A stretch of DNA of 21,806 nucleotides from NCBI GenBank assembly GCA_019689695.1, contig JADGHA010000013.1:1-21806 (forward strand), given 5' to 3'. Origin of the DNA: Micromonosporaceae bacterium (GTDB lineage Bacteria > Actinomycetota > Actinomycetes > Mycobacteriales > Micromonosporaceae). A model generated the notes under the pieces. That model ran no database searches and was not told the DNA's origin. It saw only the letters and a list, made by a program, of their open reading frames with translations. Position numbers and translations under genes: made by a program. Positions within the stretch are counted from its first letter, which is position 1. Each line of letters begins with the position of its first letter. This document shows, piece after piece, positions 15,305 through 21,806 of the stretch.

Positions 15305-17923
15305 GTGCTGTACGGCCGTTCCGCTGAGCAGGCCCGGATCGAGCAGCTGGTCGAGGCGGCCCGCGACGGGATGGGCGGGGCGGTGGTGCTGCGCGGCGGG
15401 CCGGGCATCGGCAAGACGGCGCTGCTGGACTGGGCGGCCGGGCTGCCCGGGGTGTCCGTGCTGCGCGGCGCCGGCGTGGAGTTCGAAGCGCAGCTGCCGT
15501 TCGCCGGACTGAGCCAGCTGCTCCGGCCGGTCCTTGACCGGCTGGACCGGCTGCCCGGACCGCAGCGGGCCGCCCTGGCCGGCGCCTTCGGGCTGGCCCG
15601 CAGCGAGCCGTCCGACCGGCTGCTGATCGGCTTCGGCGTGCTGTCCCTGCTCGCCGAGGCCGCCGAGGACGGCCCGGTGCTGTGCCTGGTGGACGACGCG
15701 CACTGGCTGGATTTGGTCTCGGCGGATGCGCTGCTGTTCGCCGCCCGGCGGCTGCGCGGCGAGGGCGTGGCCCTGGTCCTCGCCGCCCGGGACGGCGGCT
15801 TCCCCGCCCCCGGCCTGCCCGAGCTGCGACTGGAGGGGCTGGGTGCGGCGGATGCGGCCAAGCTGCTCGCCCCTGACCTCGACCCGGTCGTGCGTTACCG
15901 GGTGCTGGCCGAAGCGCAGGGCAACCCGCTGGCGCTGCTGGAGCTGCCGAAGATCGGGCGGGACGCCACGGCGGGCGGCGGGAGCGGCGCGAGCCCGGCC
16001 GCGACACCACTCACCGACCGGCTCCAGGCCGCCTTTTACGGACAGGTTGAGCGGCTGCCGGAAGCGTCGCGGGTGGTGCTGCTGATCGCGGCCGCCGAGG
16101 AGACCGGAGACCTGGCGGTGATCCTGCAGGCGGCCGCGGCGCTCGACGCGGGAGCCGACGACCTGCGCCCGGCCGAGGAGGCTGGCCTCGTTGCAATCGC
16201 GGGCGGCACGCTGCGGTTCCGGCACCCCCTGGTGCGGGCGGCCGTCTACCACGGCGCGCCGTACGCGCAGCGCCTCGCCGCGCACCGGGCCGTCGCCAGC
16301 GTGCTGACCGCCCCGGACGTCGCCGACCGGCGGGCCTGGCACCGGGCCGCGGCCGCCACCGCCCCCGACGACGACGTGGCGGCGGCGCTGGAGGACAGCG
16401 CGCGGCAGGCCCGGGAGCGCAACGGTTACGGTGCGGCCGCCGCGGCGTACGAGCGGGCGGCGCAGCTGAGCCAGACACCGGCCGGGCAGGCGCGGCGACT
16501 GTTGCTGGCCGCCGAGAACTGGCTTCCGGCAGGCACGCCGGGCGCGGCGGTCCGGCTCGCCGAACGCGCGGCATCCCTTGTGGACGACCCCGCCTTCCTG
16601 GCCCGGGTCGGGTGGGTCGAGGCGCAGGCCTGGTTCTGGCAGGGCAACTACCAGACCGCGTACGAGCTGCTCACCGCCGCCGCGGGGCTGGTACCCGAAC
16701 GCGCCGGGCAGATGCTCCTGCAGGCCGTGCACCCGGCCTGGTTCCTGGGAGAGCCGCGGCTGAGCGAGTGCCTGGACCGGCTGGCCGGCATCGACCACCC
16801 GATCGCGCGCTTCCAGATCGAGGCGGTCCGCGGCCGCCCACCCGCGCTGGCCAGCGTCGTCGACCGGTCGGCCAGTGCGCGGGAGGTGGTAGAAGTCTGC
16901 GGGCTCGGCTTCGTCGCCGGCCAGGACGCCGAGGTGTACGAGGTGGCCGCGGCGCTGGTCGCCCGATGCCGTGCGGAAGGGCAGGTCGGGCTGCTGCCGA
17001 CGCTGCTGTTCTTTCTCGCCGAGGCGGAGCTGTTCGCCGGCCGGCACAGTGACGCGGAGGTCAGCGCCGCCGAGGGCCTCGACGTGGCGCGGGACGGTGC
17101 GCAGCCAGTGTGGATCAGCCAGCTGTCGGCGCTGAAGGCCGTGCTCGCGGCGCTCGGCGGGGAGGAGGAGCGCTGCCGGGAGATGGTCAGCGACGCGCTC
17201 TCCGCCGCAGCCCCCGGTGCCACCCCCGCCGGGTACGCCTGGGCGCAGTGGGCGCTCGGCCTGCTCGACCTCGGCCTCGGCCGGGTGGAGGCCGCGGTGC
17301 CCCGGCTATTGTCCATACAGGACGACCCGTACGCGCACCACGTGGCCGCACACCGCTGCATCCCCGATCTCGTGGAAGCGGCCGTGCGCGCCGGCGCCGC
17401 CGAGCAGGTGGCCGGTGGCGTACGGCGGCTGGCGGCTTTCGCGCAGCGCACCGGCCAGCCCTGGGCGCAGGCGCTGGTGCACCGCTGCCAGGCGCTGCTG
17501 CGCGGCGATGAGCAGGAGTACGTCATGTCGCTGAAGCTGCCGGGTCGCCCGTTCGAGCAGGCGCGCACCGAGCTGCTCTACGGCGAGTGGCTGCGCCGGG
17601 CCCGCCGCAAGGCCGAAGCACGGGTGGTGCTGCGGCGCGCGCTCGACACCTTTGACCGGCTCGGCGCCCGGCCGTGGGCGGCCCGGGCACGCGCCGAGCT
17701 GACGGCGACCGGCCTGCGCGCCCCGCGCCCGGCCGAGCCGGTGGCCGCCCAGCTGACCCCGCAGGAGCTGCAGATCGTCCGGCTGGCCGCACAGGGCCTG
17801 TCCAACAAGGACATCGCCGGGCAGCTGTTCCTGAGCCCGAAGACGGTCGCCTACCACCTGTACAAGGCGTATCCGAAGCTGGGCGTCGCCGGCCGCGGCG
17901 ACCTGGCCCGGTTGGCGCTGTGA
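15305..17923 (+). CDS. Large ATP-binding LuxR-family regulator (LAL type)
   Basis: 872 residues from GTG 15305 (VLYGRSAEQ), the usual start of this family; the open frame continues upstream without plausible starts. Residues 1-150 form a STAND-like ATPase with Walker A GGPGIGKT (31-38) and Walker B VLCLVDDAHWLD (125-136). A middle region of several hundred residues is Ala/Leu-rich and helical, resembling TPR-like arrays. The C-terminus (817-872) is a LuxR-type helix-turn-helix: LTPQELQIVRLAAQGLSNKD, IAGQLFLSPKTVAYHLYKAY. LAL proteins often activate pathway-specific operons after ligand or ATP-dependent change. It is divergent from the SnoaL-MFS pair, which is its likely target. It converges with the MarR gene with only 7 bases between stops. 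Confidence 0.9.
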   Translation: MLYGRSAEQARIEQLVEAARDGMGGAVVLRGGPGIGKTALLDWAAGLPGVSVLRGAGVEFEAQLPFAGLSQLLRPVLDRLDRLPGPQRAALAGAFGLARSEPSDRLLIGFGVLSLLAEAAEDGPVLCLVDDAHWLDLVSADALLFAARRLRGEGVALVLAARDGGFPAPGLPELRLEGLGAADAAKLLAPDLDPVVRYRVLAEAQGNPLALLELPKIGRDATAGGGSGASPAATPLTDRLQAAFYGQVERLPEASRVVLLIAAAEETGDLAVILQAAAALDAGADDLRPAEEAGLVAIAGGTLRFRHPLVRAAVYHGAPYAQRLAAHRAVASVLTAPDVADRRAWHRAAAATAPDDDVAAALEDSARQARERNGYGAAAAAYERAAQLSQTPAGQARRLLLAAENWLPAGTPGAAVRLAERAASLVDDPAFLARVGWVEAQAWFWQGNYQTAYELLTAAAGLVPERAGQMLLQAVHPAWFLGEPRLSECLDRLAGIDHPIARFQIEAVRGRPPALASVVDRSASAREVVEVCGLGFVAGQDAEVYEVAAALVARCRAEGQVGLLPTLLFFLAEAELFAGRHSDAEVSAAEGLDVARDGAQPVWISQLSALKAVLAALGGEEERCREMVSDALSAAAPGATPAGYAWAQWALGLLDLGLGRVEAAVPRLLSIQDDPYAHHVAAHRCIPDLVEAAVRAGAAEQVAGGVRRLAAFAQRTGQPWAQALVHRCQALLRGDEQEYVMSLKLPGRPFEQARTELLYGEWLRRARRKAEARVVLRRALDTFDRLGARPWAARARAELTATGLRAPRPAEPVAAQLTPQELQIVRLAAQGLSNKDIAGQLFLSPKTVAYHLYKAYPKLGVAGRGDLARLAL

Positions 17924-17930
17924 GCGCCGG

Positions 17931-18437
17931 TCAGGTGGCCCGAGCGGCGACCTCGCCGAGGACGGACTCGACCGCCTCGCATGGATCGGTGGCCGGCTCG
18001 ACGTCCCGCAGGGCACACGCCACCCGCCGCAGGAGGCTCCGGAACGCGTCTCGTTCCGCCGGCTTGAGCGCACCGAGCACCCTCTCCTCCGCCGCGCGTA
18101 CCCGCCGCTGGAGGTCCTGCAGGGTGCGGCGGCCGCGGGCGGTCGCGACCACCTTGCGCTGCCGCCGGTCGGCCGGGTTGAGCTGACGTTCCACCAGCCC
18201 GGCCCGGACCAGGTCGTCGATGAGGTAGGTCATCACGGTGCGGTCGATGCCCAGGTAGGCGGCGAGCGCCAGCTGGCTGGGATGCTCGCCGCGGACCACC
18301 TCTGTAAGGGTCTGGTACCCGCGCGGACCGTGCGGGAAGTCGCCGAGCTGCGTGATCACGGTGGCGTGGTACGCCCGCAGGAGCACCCCGAGCGCCCAGC
18401 CGAAGTCCTCGTGATCGACCCGTGCGGCGCTGTTCAT
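17931..18437 (-). CDS. MarR-family transcriptional regulator
   Basis: 168 residues if started at ATG 18437; an alternative ATG at 18473 also lacks a ribosome site. I prefer 18437 because TATTAT lies 7 bases upstream, which would make a leaderless mRNA. The winged helix is clear: PSQLALAAYLGIDRTVMTYLIDDLVRAGLVER, then the DRRQRK wing and TARGRRTL. Helices at both ends would dimerise. MarR proteins usually repress a divergent operon and respond to phenolic or oxidative ligands. The divergent operon here encodes flavoenzymes, and a dyad lies in the shared region. The effector is unknown. Confidence 0.88.
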   Translation of the reverse strand: MNSAARVDHEDFGWALGVLLRAYHATVITQLGDFPHGPRGYQTLTEVVRGEHPSQLALAAYLGIDRTVMTYLIDDLVRAGLVERQLNPADRRQRKVVATARGRRTLQDLQRRVRAAEERVLGALKPAERDAFRSLLRRVACALRDVEPATDPCEAVESVLGEVAARAT

Positions 18438-18444
18438 GCGCGAA

Positions 18445-18511
18445 ATAATACCCACCGATTCGCTGTTGCTCATATCATCTGTACGAAATACGATCTGCCT
18501 GACAGCAGATC
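18445..18511. promoter_or_regulatory. Divergent MarR/oxidoreductase promoters with dyad operator
   Basis: Leftward, TATTAT (18450-18445) is 7 bases from the MarR ATG. Rightward, TTGCTC (18466-18471) and TACGAT (18489-18494) are 17 bases apart, giving a start near 18501. GATCTGC-6-GCAGATC (18492-18511) is a perfect 7-bp inverted repeat over the rightward -10 and start site, well placed for MarR repression of the oxidoreductase genes. Confidence 0.6.
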
Positions 18512-18532
18512 CCGGCACTGGAGGGTCGACGG

Positions 18533-20752
18533 ATGGGCTACGGCCACCGGCTGGAGTTCGGCACGTCCATCAGACCGCTGGCCGGCGGGGACCCGGTCGC
18601 GCTCGCGAAGCGCAGCGAGGAGCTCGGCTTCGACCTGGTCACTTTCCCGGACCACCCGTACCAGCCGGGGTTCTTCGACACCTGGACGGTGCTGGCCTGG
18701 GTCGCCGGGCAGACGGAGCGGATCCGGCTCGCCGGCAACGTGCTCAACCTGCCGCTGCGGGACCCGGCGCTGCTCGCGCGCGGCGCCGCCAGCCTGGACC
18801 TGCTCTCCGGCGGCCGGCTGGAGCTGGCCCTTGGCGCCGGCACGTCCTGGGACGCCATCGCCGCGATGGGTGGCCGGCGGCTCGGCCCCGGCGAAGCGGT
18901 CCGGGCGACGGAAGAGGCCGTTGACGTCATCCGGGGCATGCTGGACGCCGGGCAGCGTACGCCCCTGCGCTACGCCGGCGAGCACTACCGCGTGCCCGGT
19001 GGGCAACGTGGCCCGCTGCCAGCCCATCACATCCCCATCTGGCTGGGCGCGCTCGGGCCGCGGATGCTGCGCCTGGTCGGCCGGAAGGCGGACGGCTGGC
19101 TGCCGAGCCTCGACCGGCTGGGCCCGGACGGGATCCGCGAGGGGAACAAGATCATCGACGAGGCGGCGGTCGCGGCCGGGCGGGACCCGGCGGACATCCG
19201 CCGGATCGTCAACATCGGGTACCGCAGCGCGGAGGAGCTGCTGCCGCTGGTCCTGGAGGACGGGGTGGGCACGCTCATCCTGGCCGTCGACGATCCGTCC
19301 ACAATGGAGCGCTTTGCCGACGAGGTGATCCCGGTGCTGCGCGCGGCGGCCGGACCGGTCGGCCAGACCCGGCCGTCCTGGGTGCGGGCCCGGCGCCGGG
19401 CGGGAATCGACTACGACGGCGTGCCCGCGTCGCTGTCGGGCGCGGTGGTCGAACCCGGCGACATCGACTTCCCGCGGGTACGCTCCACGTACCTGCGAGG
19501 AGGCTCGCCCGGGATCGTGCTTCGTCCGCGCACCACCGCCGAGGTCGTGGACGCGCTCGCCTTCGCCCGCAGGCATCCAGGGCTGCCACTGGGCATCCGC
19601 AGTGGTGGGCACGGTGTGAGTGGACGGTCCACCAACGACGGCGGCATCGTGATCAGCCTGGCCCGGCTCAACCACATCGAGGTTGTCGGTGACCGCCGGA
19701 TCCGCGTCGGACCGGGGGCGCGTTGGATCGACGTCGCGCGCAGGCTCGCGCCGCACGGCTGGGCGCTCACCTCCGGTGACTACGGCGGCGTCGGGGTGGG
19801 TGGCCTGGCCACCGCGGGCGGCATCGGCTGGCTGGCCCGCAAGCACGGCCTCACCCTCGACCACCTGCGGTCCGCCGAGGTCGTGCTCGCCTCTGGCCGG
19901 GTCGTCCGGACGAGCGCGGCGGAAGATCCGGATCTGTTCTGGGCCATCCGGGGCGCCGGTGCCAACTTCGGCATCGTCACCGACTTCGAGTTCGACGTGG
20001 ACGAGGTGGGCGACGTGGGTTGGGCGCAGCTGGTCCTGGACGCCAGCGACCCGGCCGGGCTGCTGGTGCGCTGGGGCGCCGCGGTCGAGGCGGCGCCGCG
20101 CGACCTCACCGCCGAGCTGATCATGGGTCCGCCGCGGCCCGGCCGGCCATGGTATGCACAGGTGATGGCGGTCGTGGCCAGCGCCGACCCGGAGACGATC
20201 GTCGCCCAGCTGCGGCCAGTCGCCGCGGCCGGCCCGCTCCTGCAGCAGCAGGTGGTGCTCACCCCGTACGCCGGGGTCATGGCGAACTTCGTCAGCGACG
20301 CCGACCACGACGGCCACGGCGAGCCGGCATCCCGCTCGGGGCTGATCGAGCATCTCACGCCGGAGTTCGCCGCCGGCGTCGAGCGCCTGCTGCGCAGCGG
20401 CGCCGTCTACTTCTTCCAGCTCCGCTCGGTCGGTGGCGCGGTCGCCGATGTCGATCCCGGGGCGACCGCATACGCCAACCGCTCGGCGAACTTCCAGGTG
20501 ACCGCGCTCGGGGTGAGCCAGCGCCGGCTCAACGACGCGTGGGACAAGCTGCATCCCCACTTCACCGGCAGCTACCTGAACTTCGACACCGACCTACGGC
20601 CGGAGCGTCTGCTCGACGCGTGGCCACCACCCACATTGGAGCGGCTGCGCGCGCTCAAGCGGCGCTACGACCCGGACAACGTGTTCCGGGACAACTTCAA
20701 CATCGACCCGCTCGCCGGTCCGCCCACGTTCGACTCGAAGCTGCAGCCCTGA
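18533..20752 (+). CDS. Fusion: luciferase-like (LLM) oxidoreductase + berberine-bridge-type FAD oxidase
   Basis: 739 residues; GGAGGG lies 7 bases before the ATG. Residues 1-270 form a luciferase-like monooxygenase barrel that would use FMN or F420 (GFDLVTFPDHPY, GNVLNLPLR, WDAIAAMGGRRL, RKADGWLPSL). After an Arg-rich linker (about 275-310), residues 310-730 form a PCMH-type FAD oxidase: RSGGHGVSGRS with His360 as the expected covalent FAD anchor, GVGVGGLATAGGIGWLARKHGLT, and the BBE C-terminus YDPDNVFRDNF. The Cys that forms the second FAD bond in berberine-bridge enzymes is Tyr417 here, so attachment is probably through His only. The reading frame is continuous through the linker. Substrates are unknown; coupled oxidation steps on an aromatic or polyketide-like compound are possible. 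The LLM half is paralogous to the next gene. Confidence 0.85.
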   Translation: MGYGHRLEFGTSIRPLAGGDPVALAKRSEELGFDLVTFPDHPYQPGFFDTWTVLAWVAGQTERIRLAGNVLNLPLRDPALLARGAASLDLLSGGRLELALGAGTSWDAIAAMGGRRLGPGEAVRATEEAVDVIRGMLDAGQRTPLRYAGEHYRVPGGQRGPLPAHHIPIWLGALGPRMLRLVGRKADGWLPSLDRLGPDGIREGNKIIDEAAVAAGRDPADIRRIVNIGYRSAEELLPLVLEDGVGTLILAVDDPSTMERFADEVIPVLRAAAGPVGQTRPSWVRARRRAGIDYDGVPASLSGAVVEPGDIDFPRVRSTYLRGGSPGIVLRPRTTAEVVDALAFARRHPGLPLGIRSGGHGVSGRSTNDGGIVISLARLNHIEVVGDRRIRVGPGARWIDVARRLAPHGWALTSGDYGGVGVGGLATAGGIGWLARKHGLTLDHLRSAEVVLASGRVVRTSAAEDPDLFWAIRGAGANFGIVTDFEFDVDEVGDVGWAQLVLDASDPAGLLVRWGAAVEAAPRDLTAELIMGPPRPGRPWYAQVMAVVASADPETIVAQLRPVAAAGPLLQQQVVLTPYAGVMANFVSDADHDGHGEPASRSGLIEHLTPEFAAGVERLLRSGAVYFFQLRSVGGAVADVDPGATAYANRSANFQVTALGVSQRRLNDAWDKLHPHFTGSYLNFDTDLRPERLLDAWPPPTLERLRALKRRYDPDNVFRDNFNIDPLAGPPTFDSKLQP

Positions 20753-20760
20753 GGAAGACC

Positions 20761-21666
20761 ATGACTGACTACGGACACGACCTCCAGTTCGGAGCGTTCA
20801 TCACACCGGCGGCGCAGCCGGTGCACCACGCCGTCGACATCGCCGTCGCCGCCGACCGCGCCGGACTGGACCTGGTGACCTTCCAGGACCACCCGTACCT
20901 GGCGCGCTTCCACGACACGTGGACGCTTCTGAGCTACATCGCGTCCCGGACGTCGCGCGTGCACGTCAGCGGCAATGTGCTCAACCTGCCGCTGCGGCAG
21001 CCCGCAGTGCTCGCCCGTGCCGCCGCGTCGTTGGACCTGCTCTCCGGTGGCCGGTTCGAGCTGGGCATCGGCGCGGGGGGCTACTGGGACGCGATCGCGG
21101 CGATGGGCGGCCGGAGGCTGACCGCCGGCCAGGCCGTCCAGGCCCTGTCCGAGGCGATCGACATCATCCGTGCGATCTGGGACCCCGCCGAGCGGGGCGG
21201 CGTCCGGGTCGACGGGGAGTACTACCAGGTGCGCGGTGCCAAGCGCGGCCCTGCTCCGGCTCACGACATCGCGATCTGGGTGGGCGCCTACAAACCACGC
21301 ATGCTGCGCCTGGTCGGCCGCAAGGCGGACGGCTGGCTGCCGTCTCTGTCGTATCTGGAACGCGGGCCGGCACAGCTGGCCGAGCTGAACAAGCACGTGG
21401 ACGGTGCGGCGGTCGCGGCCGGCCGGGACCCGGCCGCGGTACGGCGCCTGCTGAACGTGGGCGGGCAATTCACCACGACCGGGCGCGGGTTCCTGGACGG
21501 CCCGCCCGAGCAGTGGGCCGAGGAGCTGGCCGGGCTGACCCTGGAGTACGGCGTGAGCACCTTCATCCTGATGGCCGACGACGCGCCGACGGTCGAGCTG
21601 TTCGCCCAAGAGGTGGCGCCCGCCACTCGGGAGCTGGTCGCCGCCGAGCGGGCCGCCCGCGCCTAG
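20761..21666 (+). CDS. LLM-class flavin/F420-dependent oxidoreductase
   Basis: 301 residues; the ATG is 8 bases after the fusion gene's stop and is preceded by GAGGAAG, so the two are co-transcribed. The whole protein is one luciferase-like barrel: GLDLVTFQDHPYL, GNVLNLPLRQPAVLARAAASLDLLSGGR, WDAIAAMGGRRL, RMLRLVGRKADGWLPSL, and a GPPEQWAEELAGL segment before GVSTFILM. It is very similar to the N-terminal half of the upstream fusion but keeps about 15 residues around GPPEQWAEEL that the fusion lacks. Whether it uses FMN or F420 cannot be decided by eye. It is probably controlled by the MarR regulator. Confidence 0.92.
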   Translation: MTDYGHDLQFGAFITPAAQPVHHAVDIAVAADRAGLDLVTFQDHPYLARFHDTWTLLSYIASRTSRVHVSGNVLNLPLRQPAVLARAAASLDLLSGGRFELGIGAGGYWDAIAAMGGRRLTAGQAVQALSEAIDIIRAIWDPAERGGVRVDGEYYQVRGAKRGPAPAHDIAIWVGAYKPRMLRLVGRKADGWLPSLSYLERGPAQLAELNKHVDGAAVAAGRDPAAVRRLLNVGGQFTTTGRGFLDGPPEQWAEELAGLTLEYGVSTFILMADDAPTVELFAQEVAPATRELVAAERAARA

Positions 21667-21737
21667 TAACCGGGCAACGGCCCCGCCCGGCGCGGGACCG
21701 GCAAATGAGACGTGGGCATGTGCTCGTGACCGGCAGT

Positions 21738-21806
21738 GGGGGGGGGGCCCCCCCGGGGGGGCCCCCCCGGGGTTTTTTTTTGGGGGAGGGGGGGGACAGG
21801 GGAGTA
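21738..21806. other. Poly-G/poly-C/poly-T tail at right window edge (probable artefact)
   Basis: Blocks of 10 G, 7 C, 7 G, 7 C, 4 G and 9 T precede a G-rich tail. The pattern mirrors the left edge and looks like degraded sequence at a contig end, probably just beyond the terminator zone of the last gene. Nothing here should be annotated as biological. Confidence 0.7.

Noticed and set aside
18470..20560. Long minus-strand open frame opposite the fusion oxidoreductase
   Set aside because: It is a GC-driven shadow of a gene with clear motifs; its translation is Arg/Gln/His/Asp-rich with no recognisable fold.

Overview
This window is high-GC actinobacterial DNA. GC-rich codon use, strong GGAGG-type ribosome sites, GTG starts and the gene families (LPXTG surface protein, actinobacterial ydaO-type riboswitch, DrrAB-type exporter with PadR, large LuxR-family ATPase regulator, GH5-CBM2 mannanase) fit a soil or filamentous actinomycete. 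Micromonosporaceae is my best guess, from gene style only. Both window ends run into poly-G/poly-C fold-back sequence that looks like sequencing or assembly artefact. A shorter stretch of the same kind lies inside the window at about 13340-13382.

Left part (1-5000). A sortase-type LPVTG surface protein is read leftward from a promoter carrying a 12-bp direct repeat. Next comes a long non-coding leader with a cyclic-di-AMP (ydaO/yuaA) riboswitch and a downstream hairpin, ahead of a secreted C39-like cysteine peptidase. A long bidirectional hairpin separates this gene from a convergent copper-exporting P-type ATPase, whose promoter spacer holds a CsoR-like palindrome.

Middle part (5000-13400). 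A large GT-C-like membrane protein is followed by a PadR-DrrA-DrrB drug-efflux operon. Its promoter carries a perfect palindrome overlapping the -10 box, and the ATPase ribosome site sits inside a hairpin. Then come a bifunctional class A penicillin-binding protein and a secreted GH5 mannanase with a CBM2 module, preceded by a LacI-like near-palindrome in its promoter.

Right part (13365-21666). A leftward SnoaL/NTF2-like protein and DHA2-type MFS exporter pair is divergent from a large LuxR-family regulator. A MarR regulator is divergent from a two-gene oxidoreductase cassette. The first cassette gene fuses a luciferase-like (LLM) flavin/F420 oxidoreductase to a berberine-bridge-type FAD oxidase. 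The second is a stand-alone paralogue of the LLM half. A dyad sits in the shared MarR/oxidoreductase promoter. This cassette is the most unusual biology here.

The mannanase and the MFS exporter converge, yet neither has a stop codon near its natural end. Their open frames run through each other across a G9 tract inside an inverted repeat, which points to a lost or mis-assembled intergenic terminator rather than real overlapping genes.
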